Shown piece by piece: positions 1-7,651 of a stretch of DNA of 64,000 bases. The first letter of the stretch is position 1. Each line of letters opens with the position of its first letter. Source of the stretch: Micromonospora sp. WMMD1155 (GTDB lineage Bacteria > Actinomycetota > Actinomycetes > Mycobacteriales > Micromonosporaceae). A program made the position numbers and the translations under genes. The notes under the pieces are model-generated. The model was not told the origin of the DNA. It did no database searches and worked only from the letters and a program-made list of their open reading frames with translations. The DNA is taken from assembly GCF_029581275.1 (NCBI RefSeq), contig NZ_CP120742.1:5332501-5396500 (forward strand), in the 5' to 3' direction.

Positions 1-210
1 GCGGTAGGCCTCCAGCGTCACCCCGTCCGCCTCGCCACCCTCGCGACATTCGGGTCGGGGCCGGTAGAAGCCACCCCGGTGGTCGCCCGCCACCTGGCGC
101 ACGTGCGGCCGCTCCAGCAGCTCAGCCGGGCCGATGGCGGACACTCCGTGCACCCGGAGCTCCACCACACCGACATCCCCGGCGCGCCCGCCCACCTCTC
201 GCTGATCCAT
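1..210 (-). CDS. N-terminal part of an actinobacterial integral membrane protein (cut by window edge)
   Basis: Reading the minus strand from an ATG at 210 gives 70 uninterrupted codons to the window edge. The peptide begins MDQREVGGRAGDVGVVELRV and continues with HGVS, LLERPHVRQVAGDHRGGFYR and VTLEAYR. This pattern (VELRVHGVS, then RP.V.QVAGD, then GFYRPR, then EAYRWG) is, from memory, the conserved start of a large multi-spanning actinobacterial membrane protein family of unknown function; its membrane segments would lie beyond the edge. A GGTACGGG-like ribosome binding site precedes the ATG. The family assignment is from recognition of the motif and could not be searched. Confidence 0.65.
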   Translation of the reverse strand, partial: MDQREVGGRAGDVGVVELRVHGVSAIGPAELLERPHVRQVAGDHRGGFYRPRPECREGGEADGVTLEAYR

Positions 211-914
211 CCCGTACCGGCCCCCGGCGCGTCCGCGGCCACACATCCCGCTCGGCTGATCCGACGGCACCCGCGTGGCGGAACGGCGTACCCCCCGAAG
301 GGGAAAACAACCCTGAGCTTCGGGAGCGGCCCGGCCGGGTGGTCGACGGCGCTGGTCATCGACCTGGGATGCCGGGCGTGGACGGCCAAGCCGGCGACCC
401 AGCGCCCAAGCCGCGGCGTTCGGACGAGGGCCGGCGTCCACGCGTCGGTAGCCGTAGGCGGCCGGCCTCCGAGATCGTGTCCAGCAACCCGCCGGTCGAG
501 ATGTCGAGAGCGCGGCCACCGACCGAGGCGACGATCCGCGAGATGACGGCCGGACCGGTGGGTCGCCGGCGACGGTGAGCGGGAGGATTCACGCGGGGTG
601 CGCTCCGGTGATCACCTACACCCAGGCATCCCTCCCGACCATCCTCAACAGACAGACGCCAGGGTTACGAGACATCCCTGAGCGCAGCTGGTCCATCCTC
701 ATGGAGCGATGATGGCCGCATCGTCGGTGCTGGCCGTTCTCGTGCCGTGTCGTCGTAACGGCCCAGTGCTCAGGTACATGACCCCAGCCACCGCGTAACC
801 GGCGAGTGATTCACGACGGAGCGATCGAGGCCGGCCAGTGCGGGGCGGACGGGAATCCATGACTGCCGCTATCCTGCCGCTGCAGTCGATTTTCGACCTA
901 TCTACGGGGGAATA
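211..914. other. 700-base stretch with no supportable gene
   Basis: Between the divergent membrane protein and the toxin gene there is no open frame with convincing codon bias and start site. Short minus-strand stretches around 470-590 and 735-870 translate into protein-like but unrecognised pieces without good starts, and may be decayed sequence. The 3' end (about 870-910) should hold the promoter of the toxin gene; its ribosome binding site is the GGGGG at 906-910. Confidence 0.5.
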
Positions 915-3900
915 ATGCCTGCGGCTTCTGCTGCGCGTTTTCGCTTGGGGCTGCGCGCCCTATGGGCGTTCGTCGTCCTCGCTCTGATCGTCCAGACCGC
1001 CGGCTCCGGCGTGGCCGCCCAGGCGGCCTCGACCGACATGTCGATCACCGCCATCCGCGGCGTCGTCGTGCTCGACGCGATCAAGGGTACGCCGTCGATC
1101 CGCCGGGCCGCCGAGACCGCGCTGCTGGGGACCGACCAGGACCTGCGCACCTACTACGACACCGGCTTCACCGCGGCCCAGCAGGCCGACCAGCGGGCCG
1201 CCGCGCAGTCGCTGGCCGCCATGGACGGCCCGTCGATGCGGGCCGCCGCGCTCAACGTGCTGAACGGCTCCCCGTCTGAGATCGAGTCCTTCGTGCAGGG
1301 TGGCTGGACCTCGGCCTGGAACGCGGACGAGCGCCTGCGGGCATACCGCCTGATCGAGTCCGGTGGTCCCACGGTGCGAGCTGCGGCCCAGCGTGCGATC
1401 GAGGGCGGCACCGAGACGGTGGCGTCGTTCCTGTCCGACGGCCTGGACGCCGCCGAGCACGCCGACGACCGGCTGGCGGCGACCCGCATGCTGACCGGCG
1501 CCCCCAACGCCAGCGGCCCGGTGCTCAACGCGGCCGCGTCGACGGCGCTCAACGGCACCCCCGAGGATCTGCGGGAGTTCCTGCGCTGGGGTCAGTTCGT
1601 GGCCCGGGCCCGTGACGCCGAGCTGGCGTCCATCAAGAGTCTCACCGAGCAGGCCAAGCAGGCCGGCGAGACCACGTCGCGCGAGGCCAACCTGGCCGAG
1701 GAGTCGTCGACCCGGGCCGGCAACGCGGCCGCCGAGGCCAAGAAGGCGGCGCAGGCGGCCGAGGCCGAGGCGCGCGCGGCCGGCGGTGACGCGAAGAAGG
1801 CGTCGGCCGCGGCCGGCCGGGCCGCGGACGCGGCGGAGGGCGCGGCCAGCGCGGCGCGGGAGGCGATCGCGGCCTCGAACGCGGCGATGCGCGCGGCCAG
1901 GGTGGCCGCCGACGCGTCCCGCAAGGCGACCACCGCGGCCGCGCTGACCGCGCAGGCGGCGGCCAAGGCGCAGCGGGCCGCCTCGGCGGCTCGGCTGAAC
2001 GCCGGCGACGCCCGGCTGGCCCGCGAGGCGGCCGAGGCCGCCCGCGACGCGGCGGCCAAGGCGAAGGAGCTGGAGCAGGTCCGCGCGGAGCGGGACCGGG
2101 CCCTGGCCCAGGCCGGCGCCGCGTCGGCGTCGGCCAAACTGGCCAGCCAGAACGCGGATGCCGCGGGTGTCGCCGCGGACCAGGCGAGCCGGCAGTCGGG
2201 GGTGTCGCAGCAGCAGGCGCAGCGGGCCCGCAACGCGGCCGCGCAGGCGCGCCGCGCGGCGGCGACCGCGGACCGGGCGGCCGATCGGGCCGAGGCCCTC
2301 GCGCGGCAGGCGCGGGAGGCTTCCGAGGAGGCGTTCGCGTACGCCAAGTCGGCCGCGCAGCACGCCGACAACGCCGTCACGCAGGCGATCGCGGCGGCCG
2401 ACGCGGCCGAACGCGGTCAGCTGTCCGCGGCCGAGGCGGCCACGCACGCGGCGGCCGCGGTGGACGCCGCGAACGTCGCGGTGAACGCGGCCAACCAGGC
2501 GGTGGAGCTCGAGGCGCTGGCCCGGCAGGAGGACGTGGACCGCCTGGCCGAGTGGAAAGAGCAGGGCATCCATGCCGCCCAGGACGCGCTGCTGGCCGAG
2601 CAGGAGGCCATCGCCGAGGGCGGTGAGCTGAACGCCTGGAACCGCTCGCTGCTGTGGGACACAGCCGAGGAGGACCGCGTCGACGCGGCCACCCGGGCCC
2701 TGCTCAACGAAGCGACCGCAGCCGGCACCTCGCCTGCGGTGGCGGTCGACCGGGGTCGCCGGGCGGCCGTCGCGCTGCTCACCACCGGTGGCGAGTGGAC
2801 CAAGGACGCGGCCCAAGACGCCCTGGCCGGCACCGACGCCGAGGTCCTGCTCTGGCTGACCGAGGGCCGGCGGGCCGCGGTCGGGCAGGACGACCGGGCC
2901 CGGACCTGGCGGCTGATCGACACGCTGCCCGACGGCAACGAGAAGACCGCGGCGCAGACCGCGCTCGGCGGCGACGACGCGGCCGTGGAGACGTTCCTGC
3001 GGACGCGCAACTACGCCGGCAAGGTGACCAAGGACCGCCAGACGGTCTACGCGATGCTCCCCGGCGCCGGGCCGAACCTGACCGCGGCGGCCAACGCGGC
3101 GCTGGCCGGCACCTCGGCCCAGTTGCACCAGTTCATCCGCACGGGGCAATACCCGGCCCGGGCTGCCGATGACCGCATCGAGATCTACCGCGTGATCGAC
3201 GCCGGCGGTCCCGAGGTCAAGGCGGCCGGCGAGGTGGCCCTGAACGGCCCGGCCTCGTACCTGTCGTACTTCCTGGCCAGCGGCCGGTACGACGCGGCCC
3301 AGCGTGACCTCGAGCAGGCGGCGCACATCCAGACCGTGCACAAGCTGATCGCCGAGGCCCAGCAGTACGCGCAGAAGTCGGTCGAGGACGCCAACCGGGC
3401 GATGGAGGCGGCCAAGCGGGCGCAGGGCTACGCCAGCGAGGCGAACGCGGCCAAGGCCCGCGCGGACGCAGCCGCGGCCCAGGCGATCACCTTCTCCAAC
3501 CAGGCCCAGGCTTCGGCCCAGGACGCCAAGCGGTCGGCCGACCAGGCGGCGCAGTCGGCCGTGACCGCCCGCGACGCGTCCAACCGGGCCCAGGCCAGCG
3601 CCGCCGCGGCCTCCCGGTCAGCAGCCACCGCGACCGCGGCCGCGCAGCGTGCGCGCAACGACGCCGCCGCGGCGCTGGCGGCCAAGCGGGACGCCCGCGC
3701 GGCCGCCGACGCGGCCGGGGCGGACGCCGCCGCGGCGGCCCGGGCCGCGAAGGAAGCGTCCGACCTCTACGCCGAGCGCCTCAAGCAGGCCGAGAAGGAC
3801 CGGCGCAGCACCGTGCCCGGCAGCGGTCCGGGTGGGGAGGGCACCGCGGCCGACGCCCACAAGACGTGGGGCTGTCTGTCGCTGGACCCGTCGAACCTGT

Positions 3901-5054
3901 CCAAGGAGTGCCTGACGGTCTTCAAGGACTTCGCCGACGCCCTGATCAACCCGGCCAAGTGCGCCGCGCCGGCCAACAAGGACATCACCGGGTGCTCGAT
4001 GTTGGGCGACCTCAAGCAGTTCGTCGCGGAGAACAAGGACATCCTCCTCGACATCCTGCAGTTCACCCTGATGGCCTGCGGTCTGATCCCGGGCGCGGGC
4101 GAGGTCTGCGACGGCATCGACGCGGCGGTGTCGTTCGGCCGCGGCGACTGGCTCGGCGGCCTGCTGTCGCTGGGCTCGGCCATCCCGGTCGCGGGCTGGC
4201 TGGCGACCGGGGCCAAGGCGTGGAAGAACTCAGACCGGTTCCGTAACGTCCAGAAGATCCTCGACAAGCTCCGACGACCGGCGGTGGACTGCAACAGCTT
4301 CGTGGCCGGCACCCGCGTGCTGCTCGCCAACGGGCGCTTCCGGGACATCGAGGACGTCGAGGCCGGCGAAAAGGTGGTGGCCACCGATCCGATCGCCGGG
4401 CGCACCGGGGTCCGGACGGTGACCACACTGATCCGTGGCACCGGCGTCAAACATCTGATCGACATATCCGTCGACCAGGACCACGACGCCGACACGGCAC
4501 CGACCGTCATCACCGCCACCGACGGCCACCCGTTCTGGGTACCGGCCTCGAAGGCGTGGGTCAACGCCGGTGACCTGGTGGCCGGCTCGACCGTGGAGAA
4601 CGGGGCCGGCAAGCCGGTCACGATCACCGCGCTGGCGGCGCGGGACGAGGTGACCACCGTCTTCAACCTCACCGTGGCCGACATGCACACCTACTACGTG
4701 GCGGCCGGCAACACGCCGCTGCTGGTGCACAACGCCAACTGCGTCCCGGCGATGCTCGACGAGTCCTCCGAGAAGTACGTCAAGGAGAAGCACGTGCAGG
4801 GCGGGCCGAAGGTCGAGGACAGCAAGGGCGTCTTCGACAACACGGTGGATCTCGACGATCTCGTCGACGAGGCGAACAAGTGCCCGTGCAACGGACCGAA
4901 CAAGGACGGCCACTACGAGCGTGAGGCGAAGGCCGACCAGCCGGTCGGTCGGACGTCGAAGGACAGTGGCGCACAGATCACGAGTTGTTACATGGTGGTT
5001 CAGGACAGGTGGGGCGGCGTGCGAACGATGTACCCGATTCCCTGCAAGGACTGA
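915..5054 (+). CDS. Secreted ALF-repeat / Hint polymorphic toxin
   Basis: A 1379-residue exported toxin-like protein. Residues 1-38 form a signal peptide (hydrophobic core ALWAFVVLALIVQTAG). About four ALF repeats (roughly 43 residues each, with pattern AA..AL.G....L..F...G...A...D) lie near residues 58-230. An Ala-rich coiled coil with A/K/R/E heptads follows to about 545, a second block of four ALF repeats at about 629-795, and a second coiled coil to about 960. Next come a Cys-containing pretoxin segment (about 983-1120) and a Hint autoprotease domain from Cys1126 (CNSFVAGTRVLL) through TDGHPFW to the terminal VHN at 1271-1273. The last 105 residues are a small, His/Arg/Tyr-containing domain ending in VVQDRWGGVRTMYP, the likely toxin released after Hint cleavage. 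That tail resembles RNase toxins of the BECR fold, but this is only an inference. A candidate immunity gene follows 75 bases downstream. The start has GGGGG four bases upstream of the ATG. Confidence 0.88.
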   Translation: MPAASAARFRLGLRALWAFVVLALIVQTAGSGVAAQAASTDMSITAIRGVVVLDAIKGTPSIRRAAETALLGTDQDLRTYYDTGFTAAQQADQRAAAQSLAAMDGPSMRAAALNVLNGSPSEIESFVQGGWTSAWNADERLRAYRLIESGGPTVRAAAQRAIEGGTETVASFLSDGLDAAEHADDRLAATRMLTGAPNASGPVLNAAASTALNGTPEDLREFLRWGQFVARARDAELASIKSLTEQAKQAGETTSREANLAEESSTRAGNAAAEAKKAAQAAEAEARAAGGDAKKASAAAGRAADAAEGAASAAREAIAASNAAMRAARVAADASRKATTAAALTAQAAAKAQRAASAARLNAGDARLAREAAEAARDAAAKAKELEQVRAERDRALAQAGAASASAKLASQNADAAGVAADQASRQSGVSQQQAQRARNAAAQARRAAATADRAADRAEALARQAREASEEAFAYAKSAAQHADNAVTQAIAAADAAERGQLSAAEAATHAAAAVDAANVAVNAANQAVELEALARQEDVDRLAEWKEQGIHAAQDALLAEQEAIAEGGELNAWNRSLLWDTAEEDRVDAATRALLNEATAAGTSPAVAVDRGRRAAVALLTTGGEWTKDAAQDALAGTDAEVLLWLTEGRRAAVGQDDRARTWRLIDTLPDGNEKTAAQTALGGDDAAVETFLRTRNYAGKVTKDRQTVYAMLPGAGPNLTAAANAALAGTSAQLHQFIRTGQYPARAADDRIEIYRVIDAGGPEVKAAGEVALNGPASYLSYFLASGRYDAAQRDLEQAAHIQTVHKLIAEAQQYAQKSVEDANRAMEAAKRAQGYASEANAAKARADAAAAQAITFSNQAQASAQDAKRSADQAAQSAVTARDASNRAQASAAAASRSAATATAAAQRARNDAAAALAAKRDARAAADAAGADAAAAARAAKEASDLYAERLKQAEKDRRSTVPGSGPGGEGTAADAHKTWGCLSLDPSNLSKECLTVFKDFADALINPAKCAAPANKDITGCSMLGDLKQFVAENKDILLDILQFTLMACGLIPGAGEVCDGIDAAVSFGRGDWLGGLLSLGSAIPVAGWLATGAKAWKNSDRFRNVQKILDKLRRPAVDCNSFVAGTRVLLANGRFRDIEDVEAGEKVVATDPIAGRTGVRTVTTLIRGTGVKHLIDISVDQDHDADTAPTVITATDGHPFWVPASKAWVNAGDLVAGSTVENGAGKPVTITALAARDEVTTVFNLTVADMHTYYVAAGNTPLLVHNANCVPAMLDESSEKYVKEKHVQGGPKVEDSKGVFDNTVDLDDLVDEANKCPCNGPNKDGHYEREAKADQPVGRTSKDSGAQITSCYMVVQDRWGGVRTMYPIPCKD

Positions 5055-5129
5055 GCGCCGACGACCGTAAGGTTGGCCGGCCGGGGTGTGCCATGCCCTG
5101 GCCGGCCATTTCGTGGAGGAGGCGCGGCG

Positions 5130-5429
5130 GTGGGGTTCGGGGTGTATGTCGAGAACCAGGTGCACGAGCGACGCTATGCCGGCGTGGAAGCGGGCTCCTC
5201 GCTGCAACGCCTGGTGGCGGCGAGCGACCGGGAGCGGCACCACCTGGTGTCGAGGATCGATTCCTACGGCGACACCATGATCAACCTGATCCAGCTGCCG
5301 CAGCTGACCGCGGAGCTGGACGAGATCGCGAGCCGCAGACCGGAGCTCCGGGTCGACGTGCAGGCACTGGGGACGCTCATCGAGGAGGCGACCCGGGCAC
5401 GCGGATATCTCTGGATCTCCGGTGACTGA
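5130..5429 (+). CDS. Candidate immunity protein for the upstream Hint toxin
   Basis: A 99-residue cytoplasmic, acidic protein starting at a GTG preceded by a very strong GGAGGAGG ribosome binding site (5115-5122). A longer in-frame reading from 5073 exists but lacks such a site and adds low-complexity residues. The protein is predicted helical, begins VGFGVYVENQVHERRYAG and has no signal peptide or membrane segment. I do not recognise the family. Position is the main argument: in polymorphic toxin loci the gene immediately after the toxin normally encodes the inhibitor of the C-terminal toxin domain, and here the gap is only 75 bases on the same strand. Confidence 0.65.
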   Translation: MGFGVYVENQVHERRYAGVEAGSSLQRLVAASDRERHHLVSRIDSYGDTMINLIQLPQLTAELDEIASRRPELRVDVQALGTLIEEATRARGYLWISGD

Positions 5430-5632
5430 GTGGGGCCGTTGACCGCAGACCTGCGTTCGCGTTGAATCCGGACCGCCGAGCCCGTGGCCGGCGCATCTGC
5501 GCATCGAACCCTCCGGGAAACCTGCGGTTGGAGGGCGCCCTCGGCCTCGGCGGCGTCAGGTCGTGGAGGCCGGGGCCGGCTCCCGAACCAGCGTGACAGC
5601 GCTGCGGTCGGCGGCCGGAATGATCAGCGTCG

Positions 5633-5758
5633 ATGCGACGAGCGCTGGCCGAGCTGCTTCCCGACCACATGGTGCCGCTGCGCCACGTCGTGCTGCCCGA
5701 GTTGCCCGCCACCGCCAACGGCAAGGTCGACCGCAGGGCTCTGCCCGCCCGCCGGCCC
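5633..5758 (+). pseudogene. Fragment of a non-ribosomal peptide synthetase adenylation domain (C-terminal end)
   Basis: About 42 codons read [20 protein letters not shown] and then [19 protein letters not shown]. This is the C-terminal subdomain of an adenylation domain: the LP.HMVP strand and the A10 motif NGKVDR, whose Lys is the catalytic lysine. An in-frame TGA lies just upstream and the frame degenerates downstream, so nothing else of a synthetase is present. It is a relic of a lost or rearranged biosynthetic gene. The rest of 5430-5875 shows no other gene. Confidence 0.6.
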
Positions 5759-5875
5759 GGGTCCGCCGGCCGGTACGGGTCGGGTCATCGGCGTAGGGCG
5801 TCCGGAGCGGAGGAGTCCGCAAGCCCGGCGCCCACGTGTGTCGGCCGGCCCGCGCTGTGGCCGCGGTCACTGCTG

Positions 5876-7267
5876 TCAGACGCCCTCGAGTCGAGCGGAC
5901 GACGGGCGTAGGTACACGAACCAGGTGATGACGAAGCAGATCGCGTAGAAGACGATGAAGGCGATGTAGGCCGCATCCGCGGTCTGGTAGGTGAGGAACG
6001 ACTGCCGGAAGGCCAGATTGACGAGGACTCCGCCGAACGCGCCGATGGCACCGGCGACGCCGATGAGCGCGCCGGAGAGGCGCCGTGCCTCGTGCTCCGC
6101 CGCCCGGTCGTGCGGGTCGGCCGCGCCGGCGGCGGTCACCTGCACACCGCACTTGGCCCGGAAGATCGCCGGGATCATCTTGTACGTCGAGCCGTTGCCG
6201 ACGCCGCTGAACACGAAGAGTGCGATGAAGCCGACCAGGTACAACGGCAGCGAGCGTTGCTGGGAGGCGAGCAGGACGATCGACGCGCCGACCGCCATCG
6301 CCACGAAGTTCACGAAGGTGACCCGGGCCCCGCCGAGCCGGTCGGCCAGGACACCGCCCACGGGACGGATGAGCGAGCCGAGCAGCGGTCCGAGGAACGT
6401 CAGGTATGCGGCCTTCACCGGGGTGTCGAAGGTGTCGGCGAACTGCACCTGGAGCACCTGGCCGAAGGCGAACCCGAAGCCGATGAACGACCCGAACGTG
6501 CCGATGTAGAGCAGAGACATGATCCAGGTGTGCGGTTCGCGGGTGACGTCGCGCATGGCCCGCTTCTCGTTGCGGGCGTGGGTGAGGTTGTCCATGAACA
6601 GCGCGGATCCGAGTGCGGCCAGCACGATCGCCGGAACGTAGATGCCGGCGACGATGCCGGGATTGTCCGCCCCCAGGACTGCCAGCACGAACAGGCCGAC
6701 GAGTTGGACCGCGGCGACGCCGAGGTTGCCGCCGCCGGCGTTGATGCCGAGCGCCCAGCCCTTGAGCCGGTCTGGGTAGAAGGCGTTGATGTTCGCCATC
6801 GAGGAGGCGAAGTTCCCGCCACCGACGCCGGCCAGCGCGGCGATGAGCATCAGCGTCGAGTACGAGACGCCGGGCTGGATCAGGAGCGCGCCGAGCAGGC
6901 TCGGGATCAGCAGCAGCGCCGCACTGATGATCGTCCAGTTGCGGCCGCCGAACCGGGCCACGGCGAGGGTGTACGGGATCCGCAGTACCGACCCGACCAG
7001 TGCGGGCACGGCGGTGAGCAGGAATTTCCCGGCCGGGTCGATGCCGTACTGCGGCCCGAGGAACAGCACCAGTACCGACCACATCGTCCAGATGGAGAAG
7101 CCGATGTGTTCGGAGTAGATGGAGAAGATCAGATTGCGTCGGGCGATACGGGACCCCCGGCGTTCCCAGAAGAGGGGGTCCTCGGGTCGCCAGTCGTCGA
7201 TCCAGTGTCCGCGGAGGGTCAGGCTGCGCCGGTCCTGCTCGATGTTGCCGGTTACCGCCGTGGTCAT
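5876..7267 (-). CDS. narK: Nitrate/nitrite transporter (MFS, NarK family)
   Basis: A 463-residue major-facilitator protein with about 12 hydrophobic segments. It has both nitrate signatures of the NNP/NarK family: [19 protein letters not shown] near residue 165 and [13 protein letters not shown] shortly after. It imports nitrate (and/or exports nitrite) across the cytoplasmic membrane. The ATG at 7267 is preceded by TTGGGAGGAACC; an apparent TTG start 12 bases upstream sits inside that ribosome binding site and is rejected. It is the last gene of the nitrate assimilation operon, 54 bases after nirD, so uptake is co-expressed with reduction. The C-terminal end converges on the peptide-synthetase fragment. 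Confidence 0.93.
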   Translation of the reverse strand: MTTAVTGNIEQDRRSLTLRGHWIDDWRPEDPLFWERRGSRIARRNLIFSIYSEHIGFSIWTMWSVLVLFLGPQYGIDPAGKFLLTAVPALVGSVLRIPYTLAVARFGGRNWTIISAALLLIPSLLGALLIQPGVSYSTLMLIAALAGVGGGNFASSMANINAFYPDRLKGWALGINAGGGNLGVAAVQLVGLFVLAVLGADNPGIVAGIYVPAIVLAALGSALFMDNLTHARNEKRAMRDVTREPHTWIMSLLYIGTFGSFIGFGFAFGQVLQVQFADTFDTPVKAAYLTFLGPLLGSLIRPVGGVLADRLGGARVTFVNFVAMAVGASIVLLASQQRSLPLYLVGFIALFVFSGVGNGSTYKMIPAIFRAKCGVQVTAAGAADPHDRAAEHEARRLSGALIGVAGAIGAFGGVLVNLAFRQSFLTYQTADAAYIAFIVFYAICFVITWFVYLRPSSARLEGV

Positions 7268-7321
7268 GGTTCCTCCCAAGGAAAGTCGTCGGTCGGCTCG
7301 ACACCGTGATCGATTCGCTCA

Positions 7322-7651
7322 TCAGGTGGGCGGCAGGCCCACCACCAGGCGTCCGTCGGCGTCGGCACGGACCGGGTACACAGTGAGTGGGGACTGCCCG
7401 GTGGTCGAACAGCCGGTCGCCAGCTCGAAGGTGTTCTGGTGCAGAGGGCAGACGACGACTTTCGTATCCACCAGGCCGTCCGCGAGCGGCCCGCCGGCGT
7501 GCGGGCAGAGCGCCGACACCGCGCGCAGGCTGCCGTCACGCAGCCGGAAGACGGCGATCATCTCGGCCCCCACGGCGTAGGCACGCCCCTCCCCGTGGGG
7601 GATCTCGTCGACCGGCCCGAGCCGGTGTTCCACGGCGACGAGCTTGGCCAT
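7322..7651 (-). CDS. nirD: Nitrite reductase small subunit (Rieske-type)
   Basis: A 109-residue Rieske-fold protein starting MAKLVAVEHRLGPVDEIPHG. It contains CPHAG (Cys-x-His) and, 17 residues on, CPLHQ (Cys-x2-His), the spacing that binds a [2Fe-2S] cluster in Rieske proteins. NirD is the small partner of NirB in assimilatory NAD(P)H-nitrite reductase, which reduces nitrite to ammonium in the cytoplasm. Its ATG overlaps the nirB stop codon in a TGATG arrangement, indicating translational coupling. Length is normal for the family. Some NirD proteins have lost the cluster ligands; here all four are present. Confidence 0.93.
   Translation of the reverse strand: MAKLVAVEHRLGPVDEIPHGEGRAYAVGAEMIAVFRLRDGSLRAVSALCPHAGGPLADGLVDTKVVVCPLHQNTFELATGCSTTGQSPLTVYPVRADADGRLVVGLPPT

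Noticed and set aside
356..592. A 78-codon minus-strand frame (ISRIVASVGGRALDISTGGL)
   Set aside because: Protein-like at its beginning but with no start signal, followed by low-complexity residues; not enough to call a gene.
1650..2540. Highly repetitive GCG/GCC-rich stretch as a possible tandem DNA repeat or CRISPR-like array
   Set aside because: The periodicity follows the protein's alanine-rich coiled coil; there are no identical spaced DNA repeats.
960..3341. A 793-codon open frame on the minus strand across the toxin gene
   Set aside because: It is the antisense of Ala/Arg-rich repeats in the toxin gene, which are stop-free in other frames in high-GC DNA. No domain is recognisable and the plus-strand signal peptide, ALF and Hint domains are unequivocal.
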